Assembly: GCA_029204225.1 (NCBI GenBank)
Contig: CM055113.1
Span: 28,029,486-28,093,485, forward strand
Reading direction: 5' to 3'
Source: Diphasiastrum complanatum
Taxonomy: Eukaryota; Streptophyta; Lycopodiopsida; Lycopodiales; Lycopodiaceae
DNA: 64,000 bases
Shown: in pieces, positions 44,227 through 54,560 of the stretch
Layout: the number at the start of each line of letters is the position of its first letter
Position numbering within the stretch: the first letter of the stretch is position 1
The notes under the pieces: generated by a model
The model's database searches: none
What the model was told of the DNA's origin: nothing
Seen by the model: only the letters and a program-made list of their open reading frames with translations
Made by a program: the position numbers and the translations under genes

Positions 44227-46146
44227 TGAATAGAGTTCCATGTAGCTCTATTGAAGGCAAAATACCCTTTGAAGTCTTGTATGGGAGGAAGCCAAATCTC
44301 AAGGACTTAAAGGTGTTTGGATGCATTTGCTATGTGCATACACCTTTGGAGAAAAGGACCAAGGAAGATCCATCATCAATCAAAGGTATTATGCTCGGGT
44401 ATGGCAAAGCAAGCAAGGGATATAAGGTATACATTCCATCTTCCAACAAGTTTGTGGTTTCTAGAGATATCATTTTTTATGAGGATAATATGCATAAACT
44501 TGTTGATGGCTCAATCAAATCACCTATCAAGAGGGAGGTGGCCGAGGATCAAGATGTCATAGATCTTGAGGAGGTGCTAGATCCAAGTGAACCAATCACT
44601 CCAAGAAGATCATCAAGGGTAAGAATGGAGACATTGAGGCTCGCATACCAAGACAAGGGGAAGTAAGTCGAGGGTAATTCATCTTCATCCTTTGCACTCA
44701 TTCCAAATTTTGAAGAACCTTCATGTGTAGAAGATGAATTGAGTTCAAAGGAATGATTTCAAGCTATGATAGATGAATATAATGCTTTGATGGAGAATGC
44801 AACATGGATCCTTGTTGATAGACCTCTTAAGAATGTGATTGGATGTAAATGGGTTTTTAAGCTAAAACTCAATATGGATGGAATCACAAGGCAAGGTTAG
44901 TTGCCGAAGGATATGCTCAAGCAAAGGGCATAGATTTTGAAGAAACTTTTGCACCCGTGGCCAAGATGGTAACAATAAGGTTACTTCTTGCACTTGTTTC
45001 ACATTTTGGTTGGATGCTCTTTCAAATGGATGTTTCTAATGCATTCTTAAATGGTTATTTGGAAGAAGACTTCTTCATGGAGCAGCCCCAAGGCTTCATC
45101 AAGCTTGGGATGGAACGTAAAGTATGTCATCTTCAAAGGAGCTTATCTGGTTTGAAACAAGCATCAAGATCTTGGAATTCAAGACTTCATGATTTTTTAG
45201 TTTCTATTGGATTCACTCAAAGTGAATATGATCCAACTTTGTACATAATGTATGATGTAAATGGCATTGTACTTTTATTGATTTACGAAGATGACATCAT
45301 CCTTAATGGTGATAACATTGATGGTATTGAGAAAACCAAGAAAAATCTATCACTAGAATTTAAGATGGTAGATCTTGGTCAAATTCACTTTATATTGGGC
45401 ATAGAAGTACTTAGAGGTTCAGATTTCATCTTCATTAGTCAAACTAAGTATGCTCAAAGTTTGCTCAATAAATTCAAGATGCAAGATTGCAAGCATGTAG
45501 AAACACCAATGGAGCAAGATGTAAAAGTGCTCAATAAAAGTGATGAAGCATCCTTTATGGACATCACTCTTTATAGGCAACTTATAGGCTCCTTAATGTG
45601 GATCACCATAACTAGGCCTGGTATATGTTCTAGTGTGTGTGGGCTAAGTCAATATATGCAAGATTTATTAGTGATACATTGGAAAAATGCTAAAAGGATC
45701 TTGAGATACATCTTGGGTACTCTAGATCATGGAATTCTCTATAGAGAAGATGTCATTGATTTGCATGCCTTTAGTGACTCGAATTTTGTAGGTGACAAAA
45801 GGGATAGGAAGTCCACAAGTGCCTATGCAACATTCATTGGTGGAGGAGTAGTTTCTTGGTTGTAAAAGAAACAAGAAACTAGATGTTGTTCCAACTCTAT
45901 ACAACGACAACATTTCAGCCCAACACCTTGCAACCAATCCAATCTTCCATGCAAGGTCAAAACATATTGAGATCTCTCATCATTTTGTGAAAGAGAGAAG
46001 GTGCAATCAAAGGAGATATCTTTGGAGCATGTGGCAAGTAGTGAATGTATTGGTGATATCCTCACTAAACCACTTCAAAGAGCTGCATTTTTTAACTTAA
46101 GATCAGCCCTAGGGTTGATAAGCAAGTCTATGTTATCTTCAAACTA
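44193..46146 (+). pseudogene. copia integrase C-terminus, RT and RNase H, defective
   Basis: 44222-44666 continues integrase C-terminal text (IPFEVLYGRKPNLKDLKVFG, YVHTPLEKRTKEDPSS). RT begins near 44740 (EYNALMENATWILVDRP, GCKWVFK), shifts frame near 44900, and runs in 44957-45865: VTIRLLLALVSHFGWMLFQM, DVSNAFLNGYL, LSGLKQASRSWNSRL. The catalytic YVDD box is YEDD (45284-45295). Then YRQLIGSLMW and RNase H FSDSNFVGDKRDRKSTSAY, a stop at 45863, and LTKPLQRAAF in a later frame before the polypurine tract. Confidence 0.9.
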
Positions 46147-47017
46147 GTTGTGAGGAGGAGTGTTAAATTTACACAAGCTAGTTTGCACAATTACCACTTG
46201 AAAATGACTTTGAGGCCATGTTGTGGGATGTCACACGTGCCAAAAGCATAGGGTACCTTATTCTAAGTCAAATCATTAACCTAGCTTTGGAATGGTACCT
46301 TTGGGATATGTCCAAAGAGTGCATAGATAGGGTAGAGAAAAAGTAGGAGATAAAAATAGCATTTTTCTCATTGTTTTTGGATCTCAAGGCATTAACCCTA
46401 AATAGGGTGGATCAAGTGGATCTTTAGGTTAGATGTTAGGGTTAGGTTACGATGAATACATAGAAGCCCTAATATCCTCAGATCCGAGCTCTACATGCAT
46501 AAATATGTGATGGGATTTCCATCTAATTATGAGCAAAATCGAGATTTTCCTTCTTGACTAGTTTGAGTCTATGATTTGATTGATGACTGCTATTGGCATA
46601 TGATTTTTTGTGATGATTAAATGAGTTTGGTGTTGCAGGTACAGTACACAGGCAGCAGCAGGCCATACTTTCACACATGTGAAGAGTTTTGGAGCTAATT
46701 CATGGAGTTCAAGCCAAGATAAACTAGGAATCAATGCATTGATTAGTAATCTAGCTTCTAGATCTTGTTTGGATCTTAAGTAGGTGCTTTCTCCATCATT
46801 TCTAGGATCAAATAGGATTATTTTGTTGTATTTTTATCAAGTAAGTGTATTTTTTTCAGACTTTATTAAGTTGAATTTCTCATATGAATTTTGATTTCAC
46901 ATTGATTCTCATAAATTTATTGTTTTCTAATTGTAGTGATCATTGGAGCTTATATGTGTTGTCCTTATATGTCAATGATGAGGGTGTGTTTAATCCAGTT
47001 TATTTAAAGATGAACTC

Positions 47018-47021
<4 letters not shown>

Positions 47022-47048
<27 letters not shown>
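47022..47048. repeat. (CA)n microsatellite
   Basis: About 13 CA units located at the end of the HWSLYV protease exon. Confidence 0.95.
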
Positions 47049-47150
47049 ATTGCCAAGATTCATATTTAAAAAATATTGGAACTCTTTCTAGTACCACATG
47101 CAATAGCATATACGAAGTTGAAAATGGCTGATGTCGAGGTAAGAATTTAT

Positions 47151-47320
47151 CAATATCGGTTCGATGCACCCTTGTAAATATTGTTTGGTTTCTTTTCATA
47201 TCGTGCGCACTGATCCGATATTCAAACAATATTTTTTGGATATCAGTTCGACGCGCGCTTGTTTCCATTGTAGATTTTATAATAACCTCCTACGCGTTGA
47301 TCCGATATTTCATAATGTTA
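47151..47320. repeat. Two ~85-base units with palindromic TATCGGTTCGACGCGC arms, in a protease intron
   Basis: Unit 1 starts TATCGGTTCGATGCACCCTT (47154) and carries the inverted arm GTGCGCACTGATCCGATA (47203). Unit 2 starts TATCAGTTCGACGCGCGCTT (47241) with inverted arm TACGCGTTGATCCGATATTT (47291). Related arms occur at 40266 and 40361, upstream of the H3-like exon. Confidence 0.65.
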
Positions 47321-47827
47321 AAATTTTGTTACTAACTTTCATTTATATTGGATACTGCAGTCCTACCAACAGGTTGATTCTGTCAGTTGTGGTTGGTACA
47401 CGATATGCAATGCCAAACACTTTTTCAATTGGCTTGCACTACAAGATGAACTTTCTAACCTGGAAGAGGTAATCTTCAATTAATAACATTTAATGGTGTT
47501 TTTGTTTTTTTTTTTCATAATCAAATTCCTAATAACTAATCTTTGATTAGTAACATTTAACTGTTTTTTTGATTTTTTTTTCAGTTTAAATGCCCGAAGG
47601 TCTCCCCAATGGAGATAATGCACTTCAGACAGGAGACCATAAAGCTTGTGATCAAAAATTCATATCCAGTTGCAGTGGAAAAGTGTTCTCCACCCAAGCT
47701 ACTTCCAACTAGAGAAATGGATTTAGAGATCATAGATAGTTGATTTGCAAAACCAACAAAAACATCACAAGAAAAATATAATTTAAAGAAAATGCTAACT
47801 CTAAAAAAATTAGATCTAAAAGCTTAC

Positions 47828-48149
47828 AATTGCATTTTCTTCTATCATTTGGATTCAAATCATGAATGTTGAGCTCATTACGAAGATAAGCATGTTGAGC
47901 TAAAACTTTCGTGATATATTGACCGGCAGGTGATACTTTGAAATCCATCATCATGCCTTTCCAAGAGCTTCTATATATGTTATCCAATTTTTTTCTTTTC
48001 CAGAATGAGCCTTTTGCAGAGGGATGCATCAAGATCCATTCATATTTCTGATATATGCTTGGTATCCATTGATCTTCTGCATTTTTTTCATTGCAATCAA
48101 TGGTTCCTCTTGGTCTCCAATTATGTGTAGCCATTAGTCGAAAATACAT
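47828..48149 (-). CDS. Unrecognised minus-strand exon
   Basis: The frame starts MYFRLMATHNWRPRGTIDCN (an internal ATG at 48134 gives MATHNWRPRG) and continues KYEWILMHPSAKGSFWKRKK, SSWKGMMMDFKVSPAGQYIT, VLAQHAYLRNELNIHDLNPN. At 47827 a consensus donor GTAAGCT follows DRRKCN in phase 1, so the hydrophobic extension to 47730 is probably intron. No downstream exon was found before the convergent protease gene; the unrecognised minus-strand exons at 40.1-38.5 kb are candidates if one long gene spanned the locus. Family unknown. Confidence 0.35.
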
Positions 48150-48361
48150 GTACGCAAGCCGAGAATGAAGATAATGTAGAGATTGAGAGGTAAACCTAAG
48201 AATGACTATCCAAAATAAGAGATAGAATGAAGAAAATGAGAGGTATACCTATGAATGACAAGAAGTTTCTAAACTACAAGGATTAGTTAACTACAGTTTA
48301 CGACTATTGACATCAAATCAACCTCGAGTGTACAATGAAAGGCAACATAAGAGTATTTGGA

Positions 48362-48480
48362 CAGTAACAGTGGTCCAATCACAATTGTTTGTTCTACCCG
48401 ACAGGATATTTGAAAATCATGAAAATTTGGACGGAAAAGTTAAATACAATTTTCGTCCATCAACCACTGTTACAGTTTGT
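48362..48480. repeat. 118-base element with 14-base inverted ends (MITE-like)
   Basis: ACAGTAACAGTGGT at the left and ACCACTGTTACAGT at the right are complementary except one base. Inside, GGACGGAAAAG and TTTTCGTCC form a second inner pair. No convincing target duplication. Confidence 0.5.
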
Positions 48481-48779
48481 CACAAATGGACACCATTCCA
48501 TTGGAAAACATAAGCGTTGAAGGCGTGCGAAGTCAAAAATAGCATCTTGACAAAGGGCCCATTTTGAGTTCTAATATTCCCTAATAATAGGTATTGAGTC
48601 AAAGTTACGAGGGCAATACCAACATATAAATCAATTTTCCATCTATAATTAACCATAAACCATAATTCTAACAATATTAATGATGACGCGAATCCATTGA
48701 GGATGCAAAGAGGGCTAATTGGCTCTAGGATCGAGTTGTCTGTGCCTATTGGGTATTTTGCCTAGATATGATGCCACCA

Positions 48780-49700
48780 AAAGGTCGTGAGGCTCATAGC
48801 TCCAGCAGATTGATTGAGTACACATCATTGACAAGGAGATTCAGTCGACTCCTCATGTAGACCAGTCACATAATTCCTCTTCCCGTGAGGGTCACTTTGA
48901 TGAGGGTTGCACCCCCACCCATGGTGCTACGACAAGTGCTTCCTCTCGACACTCTCGGGAGAAGAGGAAGAGCCGTCTCGATGTTTCCTGTTGTGAAGGA
49001 TGTGGCGATGACCCTGATCTCACTGATGTGGTCATGAGTTCTGCACAAATGTCCACATACCACATCTCATCGTGGGGAGTCCCTACTTCAAGAGACACTG
49101 ACCCAAGAGGCTACACGTACGGCACATGATACTACGACTATTACATCTGTCAAACCTCATATTCTTGGCACGCCCACTTTCACTCCTCACTTCCTCCCTC
49201 TAGACCCACTACCACTGAGTTCTGTCTTCCCAACTATACTCTGCGGGGACACTGTTCACCATGGGGTTTCTAGCCCACTCCCCTCCAGCCCCCCCTGGCT
49301 ATTCTCCCATCCCCACCCCCCCCCCCTGGCTATTCTCACCTCGGTACTCCCCCTCTTGGCTATCCCCCCCCCCCCCCCCCCCCCCACCCGGTACACCACG
49401 TACACCCCACATCATCAGTATTCTCCAGTCGATGGGGTATCTCCCATACCTGAGGCCACCCCCGTAGACACTCCCAGGGCCACATCTCCCATACTGGAGG
49501 CCACCCACGTAGACACTCCCATGGCCACAACTCCACCAACTGTCATCCCGTCATCGTATGATATAATTTGTAGAGGCAAAATGCCCCAAAGAAACAAAGA
49601 CTTTCATATCTTCCATCTTCACATAGATTTTGATGAAATGAAACTACCAATGAACATTATTCTTTTTGGATATTGTATGAATTTGTTGACAGATCCCCTT
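48780..49700 (+). other. Pro/Thr-rich low-complexity coding-like region
   Basis: Several plus-strand frames are open but no single one spans the region. One reads SVKPHILGTPTFTPHFLPLD, then proline runs, then EATPVDTPRATSPILEATHV. Composition suggests the Pro-rich part of a mobile-element protein, but no family motif is visible. A 22-base C run (49364-49385) interrupts it. Not a confident gene. Confidence 0.3.
49364..49385. repeat. Homopolymer of 22 C
   Basis: Uninterrupted C run inside C-rich text (another 10-C run ends at 49326); the minus strand is G-rich and could form quadruplex structures. Length is prone to sequencing error. Confidence 0.9.
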
Positions 49701-50888
49701 TTCCAGAGGACCTGTTGTTTATCGTTTCTCCTGGATCTTGCTTACAGAGTTGTTTATTGCCTGTTACCAGGCTCGTTTGGCATTACTTGGCTGTTTGTTT
49801 TTTGTTACAATGCCCAGGCCAGGTAGAAACGGACTGCATATCGATGTAGTAGTTTCTTTTATTGTCCTGCCTGTCAAAGGACTACTCAGGGACGTCACTC
49901 TTGAATGCACTTACATTCTACATAGATGCAAGCCCAGAATGCTCATTCACAGATCAGCATGTAAACCAATGAACGTTCAGTAGTTTCTACTGCTACTTAC
50001 TCTAAAAACGGATTGAAATCAGATTCTACACCACACTGAGCTTGCATAAATCCACAGAACAAGAAGCAAGAAACTAATCTACAACATGTTAGAAGTACAA
50101 GAATCAAGAAACTAACCAACCTTTTGATTCTTGGACATCCCAAGAAATCAAAAACTAGAATGTTAGAGAATATGCAAGATTTATGCCACATTTCTAGCCT
50201 ATTTAGTTTACTTGAATGCTGGCTCCTACATTAATCCACAAGATGATCAACCATTGCAGGTGGCAATTGGTCTCCGCAAGACATTTGCAATGATCTTTCA
50301 ACTGCTTTGGTAGGACTATAAAAAACTAGGGATTTCTCAGAAGAAATGTAAACTGATTATAAACAAACAGATGGAAGGAAGGGTGGTAGTGACAACGGTA
50401 GATGGTTTGGGCGATAGGCATGAGAATGGATGCAGATGTATGGCAAGAGGTTGTTTGAAGAAGGAGACTGATTTCCCAATGCTTGTGTTTTCCTTTTTGA
50501 AGGATCTTTGTCGTGACTGGAGTACTTCTTCTGATTGAGTCTTTTTGGATTACCCATCTGCCTTCTTTAGCCTTGTCTTTTTCATATTTGACTTGTGACC
50601 TTGGCTGTCGATCTTGTTGATGTTGTTGCTGGCAATGTGGCTACTCTAGTGGATCCAAGCAGATCCACTCTCTCTTCCCCCCAAAATCTGTAGGTGGGGA
50701 AGCTGTTGCTGGTAACGGGTCATGCTCAGGATTGGATCGGCATGTGGAACGCGTAGTTGAAACTCGTTGAACATGTGACTGTACTAAAGATTGAACAAAT
50801 TTTAACTAAATTTGTTTCGATCTTGCTGTAGTTGACGCGAAGATGAATATGACAATGAGATGCAGGAATCAACTCCGATTTGAAATGG
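49700..50888. other. No gene recognised
   Basis: Only short frames without family features. Ends at the 5' LTR of the copia element. Confidence 0.4.
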
Positions 50889-52235
50889 ATTCAAAATATT
50901 AAAAAATCTATCTAATGTTGTGAGTAGGGGTCCTAAAAATGCCAAAGATGAATTGTGCTCTTTTGGCTTAGTAAAGACCCATCTTAGAATAAAATATTCA
51001 AGGTAGGTAGAAGTAGAAACTCGAGCTACCATAGGAATTGCCATTTGTACTTTACATGCCACATTTAATGCATGAAAGGCTAGGTGGCACAATTAGACAT
51101 AGTGAGGTGGCTTGAATAAGTCTAGATAGCTTGAGAGGTGGATTCACAACTCCAATTCAACTCAAAGTAGGAGAAGAGTCCATGGATCTATATATATGTG
51201 ATGTACTCTCATTGAGAAAATGATGAAATTTGTGTGTAATGCAAATTTGGAGACAAGCTCGTATTTCCTATTTTCTCTCTCTAGCCGAGTTGAGACATTT
51301 ATGATGCTTAGTCTTATGTTTTGTTGACAGATCTTGCTTGTAACACAATAATATTTCTTGAATGATCAGCTTTCCTATTGTCAACCAATGCTAGTCTGAT
51401 CTTTATGGTATTATTTGGCTTAGGAGATCAAAAATATATGTGTAAGGCATCCCACACGTGTGAATTCAGCATGGTATCAGAGCCTACCTAAGTTTTACAA
51501 GCAAATCTAATTAAAAAACTTGCAGATTTGATCAGATTTCAAGCTAGGAATTGTCGGGATTCTACTTTCTAGCTAGTTTGCAGTTTTTAGGTGATTTAGA
51601 GCTTCAAACCACTTTGAATGGTCCAGATCAGGTACTGTACGAAATTTCAGGTGCTGGTACGTGTGAAATCCGCCCATTTTCAGTTTGGTGGTTCTCTCTC
51701 ACCTTACATCCAAATTTCATGCAAATTAGCCCACTAGAAAGCTAAAAATGTGTAGAATCTGATGCAATTTAAATCATGACAGTTGGATAAGCCAATCAAA
51801 AGTTATAAGCTTTTGAAGAGTCATAGGTAGGGTGCCTAGACCTGTGGCAAATCATGTGTACATGTCATTTATTGCTTGAATGATCACAAAAATCATCCAG
51901 AAGCTGCACAATCTCATCTATATGTGATTTAGACAAAATTTATAGGTTCTAGGCAAATTGTTTCATACAAATAGATTGTATTTGAGTCAATTTGACATTT
52001 TTTGAGTATTTCACACCTGTGAAATTCAGAGAACCATAACTTTTGCCATACTTCATCTTTTTTATGATTCAAATCTTGTTTTAGAGAGATTGTCAAGCTA
52101 GTGAGATCTATCTCACAGTTTTTTGCTTTGGCTTACATAGTAGTTGGTTTTGTACCCTTAATTGGTTCCTATAGTGAGAAGATAAGCAATTCTTTCATCC
52201 ATCTTTTTTTATTTTCATCATTCTTTATGACTTCA

Positions 52236-52870
52236 ATGGGTGTCTTTCTATTAGAAGCAAGTGAAAGATTGTCAACCTCCAATTACTCAATTTGGAAGGT
52301 TAGGATGGAATCTGTCTTAATACTACAAGATGTGATGGATATTGCACTTGGCATTGAAGAATAACCACAAATTTCTCAAGAAATTCCAAAGTACAAAAAG
52401 AGAGCTAGGATGGCTCTGTATTATATTAAGATGAATGTCTCAAATGACATCTTAAGAGAAATTGGTGCTTGTACTAATGCCAAAGATGCTTGGGATACTC
52501 TCAAGTCCATCTATGAGGCAAAGAATACTTCTAGACTTCTAACACTAAGAAACCAAATTTTTCAAAGTGTACAGAGAAGTGATGAATGTGCTTCAGCTTA
52601 TGTAATGAGAGTTAAAGACCTCCATAGAGAATTGTCATGCATAGGAGACTCCATCAACCAAAATGAACTTGTTCAAGTCATACTTAATGGGTTAAAGGAG
52701 GAATATGACAACCTTGTTTAGAGTTATGCCATTAAGGAGGAGCTACCAAGTTTGGAAGCACTCCAAAGTGTGCCCATTTCTAAAGAATCAAGACAAGAGT
52801 ATAAACTCTTGAAAATGGAGAGACTGTCTCTCAACATTGATGGTAAAGCTTTCTTTACCAAAGACAAGCA
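52236..52870 (+). pseudogene. copia Gag
   Basis: The frame starts MGVFLLEASERLSTSNYSIW and continues KVRMESVLILQDVMDIALG; after a stop at about 52362, ALYYIKMNVSNDILREIGAC and DAWDTLKSIYEAKNTSRLL follow. A second stop at about 52719 precedes SYAIKEELPSLEALQ. This UBN2-type Gag retains the N-terminus missing in the 42.6 kb element. No CCHC knuckle remains: the text jumps to the pre-integrase Cys pair (CEACAIS) near 52970. Confidence 0.88.
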
Positions 52871-52964
52871 CAAGACAAGAAGTCTAACTATAATTCTATG
52901 GTGTCCATGGTCAATAAAGCCAAAGCTATTGGCTTGCCTAATCTTATCTCCAAGAATTTCAAGC

Positions 52965-53760
52965 CATGTGAGGCTTGTGCCATATCTAATTTCATAAGAA
53001 GCCTTTTTCAAAGTCATCTATCAAGACTACACATCCATTGGAGCTCATACACTCGGATGTGCACTTCTCATCTTCAAAGAGCAAGGGTGGTGCTACTTGC
53101 TTTGTAACTTTCATTGATGATTTCACTACATTTACTTGGGTATATCTTCTAGCTTCAAAGTCTATGGTGTTTGACTGTTTCCTAAAGTTCAAAGCTCTAG
53201 TTGAAAAGCAATTTTCATACAAAATCAAGATTCTTAGAAATGATGGAGGTGGTGAGTACACTTCCAATTTCATGATTATTGTGAGCTTGAAGGCATTAAA
53301 AGGGAGTTTTCTTGTGCATATACATCATCTCAAAATGGGATGGCTGAAAGAAAGAACAGAACATTGTGTGAATGTGCCAAAACCATTAGAATTGAGGCAT
53401 CCTTGCCAAAAGAATTTTGGAGTGAGGCCATCAATTGTTCAAACTATCTTTGCAATCGACTCCCTCATGTTTCACTTGGAGGAAAGTCACCATATGAAGC
53501 ACTTTATTTGAAGAAACCTAAGGTTGAACACCTTAGAGTATTTGGATGCATATGCTTTGTCCATATTCCCTTGGAAACGAGAAAGAAGGATGATCCTTGT
53601 GCAAGCAAAGGAGTAATGGTTGGATATTCATCCAACAAGAAAGCCTATAGAATCTACATGCTCTCTACTTCTAAAGTAATTGATAGTAGAGATGTAGTTT
53701 TTCATGAAAAGAAAAGTCCAATCTTGGAGGGGCCGAGATCAAGCAACCTCAAAATCTATC
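52965..53760 (+). pseudogene. copia integrase
   Basis: Contains CEACAIS, then LELIHSDVHFSSSKSKGGAT (first catalytic Asp), FVTFIDDFTTFTWVYLL, LRNDGGGEYTSNF (SDNGGEY changed but with Asp present), and in another frame MAERKNRTLCECAKT (catalytic Glu), LPKEFWSEAINCSNYL and VFGCICFVHIPLETRKKDD. All three catalytic residues are present but frameshifts near 53280 and 53330 separate them. Confidence 0.88.
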
Positions 53761-53788
53761 ACCTTTTGTTATTGAAGACAATCAACAT

Positions 53789-54560
53789 ATGGAGGAGTCG
53801 AGATTTGAAGATGGAAGTCCTCGGATTTTCACTCCTAGAAGATCCATGAGGGAGAGATCCGAGCCCAAGAGGCCTACTTATGATGACAAAGGAAAACAAG
53901 TGGATCTTGATTCCACTTATGCTTATTTTGTTTTTCACGAGGAGCCCAAAGATGTTCAAGAAGCCCTCAATACCAAGGAGTGGTATGAGGCCATGAAGAT
54001 TGAATATGATGCCTTGATCACCAACCACACATGGGAGCTAGTGGATCCACCACCTAACATGCATATCATTGGATGCAAGTGGGTGTTCAAGATCAAGTAC
54101 AATCATGATGGCTCCATCAACAAGTACAAGGCAAGATTATGTGCTAAAGGCTTTGCACAAATATATGGCCTTGACTATGAAGAAACCTTTGCTCCTGTAG
54201 CAAAGATGGTGACAATAAGAATCATAATCTCTCTTGCCTTATTTTTTAAGTGGAAACTGTTTCAACTTGATGTCTCCAATGCTTTTTATCTTGAGGAGGA
54301 GATATACATGGAACAGCCTCAAGGATTTATCAAGGATAAATCTAAGATTCCGATTTTGCAAGTGATACAATGGATCGAAAGTCCATTAATGCATATACTA
54401 TCTTTCTTGGAGGCAATCTTGTGTCTTGGCTTTCAAAGAAGCAAGATACCATATCTCTATCATCTTGTGAGGCCGAGTACAAAGCACTCACTACAACAAC
54501 TAAAGAGGTGATTTGGATCAAGAGGTTAATCATGGACCAAAAGTGCCTTCTCAAAGCATA
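53789..54560 (+). pseudogene. copia RT (first part) fused by deletion to RNase H end
   Basis: [94 protein letters not shown]. The text then jumps to MDRKSINAYTIFLGGNLVSW and LSKKQDTISLSSCEAEYKAL (RNase H). Roughly the second half of RT, including the YVDD box, and the start of RNase H are missing, so this copy has no possible polymerase activity. Confidence 0.88.

Larger units (their letters stand above)
41347..46839 (+). mobile_element. Ty1/copia retrotransposon, complete ends, 5-bp target duplication
   Basis: The 5' LTR 41347-42024 and 3' LTR 46161-46839 (678 and 679 bases; both TGTTAAAT...TTTTATCA) differ at about 30 positions by eye, roughly 4-5 per cent. The target duplication is AGTAA at 41342-41346 and 46840-46844. 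The primer site TGATATCAGAGC (42025-42036) has one change from the canonical TGGTATCAGAGC; the polypurine tract GTGAGGAGGAG precedes the 3' LTR. The internal order Gag-PR-INT-RT-RNase H is complete in outline but carries frameshifts and lost catalytic residues, so the copy cannot move by itself. It lies in the 5' splice site of the protease locus, same orientation. Confidence 0.95.
40210..47743 (+). pseudogene. Histone H3-like / Ser-Pro-rich / Ulp1-like cysteine protease locus, split by copia
   Basis: A plus-strand coding chain. H3-like part: AIYAKRVTIMPKDFNIVFRL (about 40439-40500), identical to canonical H3 over AKRVTIMPKD. A basic stretch (EKRKRKQSQ, SKKRRSHG) and a Ser/Pro/Lys-rich linker (to 40930) follow in the same frame, with TGA at 40613 and 40931. 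After a frame change near 41060 comes the protease: MLGDNVGGGAIQYWMEFFQ, TPILVLPYIT, then across an intron N|DHWSLYVLSLYV (catalytic His 46941), exon 47092-47138 (PHAIAYTKLKMADVE), exon 47361-47468 (SYQQVDSVSCGWYTICNAKH; catalytic Gln and Cys 47388) and exon 47585-47743 to the stop. The W-L-x-D ... HW ... Q ... SCG order is that of C48/Ulp1-adenain peptidases. Such proteases are known in plant MULE and CACTA elements. A copia element interrupts it at 41347-46839. Whether H3 and protease parts were one protein is inference. Confidence 0.6.
46937..47743 (+). pseudogene. Ulp1/adenain-like protease, catalytic exons
   Basis: Four exon candidates with GT-AG borders: 46937-about 47020 (acceptor AATTGTAG; HWSLYV), 47092-47138 (acceptor TTTCTAG, donor GAG|GTAAGA), 47361-47468 (acceptor ATACTGCAG, donor GAG|GTAATC, 36 codons, phase 0) and 47585-47743 (acceptor TTTTTTTCAG, 52 codons plus stop). 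A CA microsatellite (47022-47048) sits where the first donor should be and may have destroyed it. The Asp expected after the HW segment is Asn in FNPVYL. The Q-x5-SCG-x-YTI active-site block is intact. Confidence 0.65.

Noticed and set aside
46931..46938. TTGTAGTG as a possible CACTA right end
   Set aside because: It is the intron acceptor of the protease exon (AATTGTAG followed by TGATCATTGG), supported by frame continuity.
49261..49508. Poly-Pro and poly-Gly ORFs
   Set aside because: Produced by C runs; frames depend on homopolymer length.
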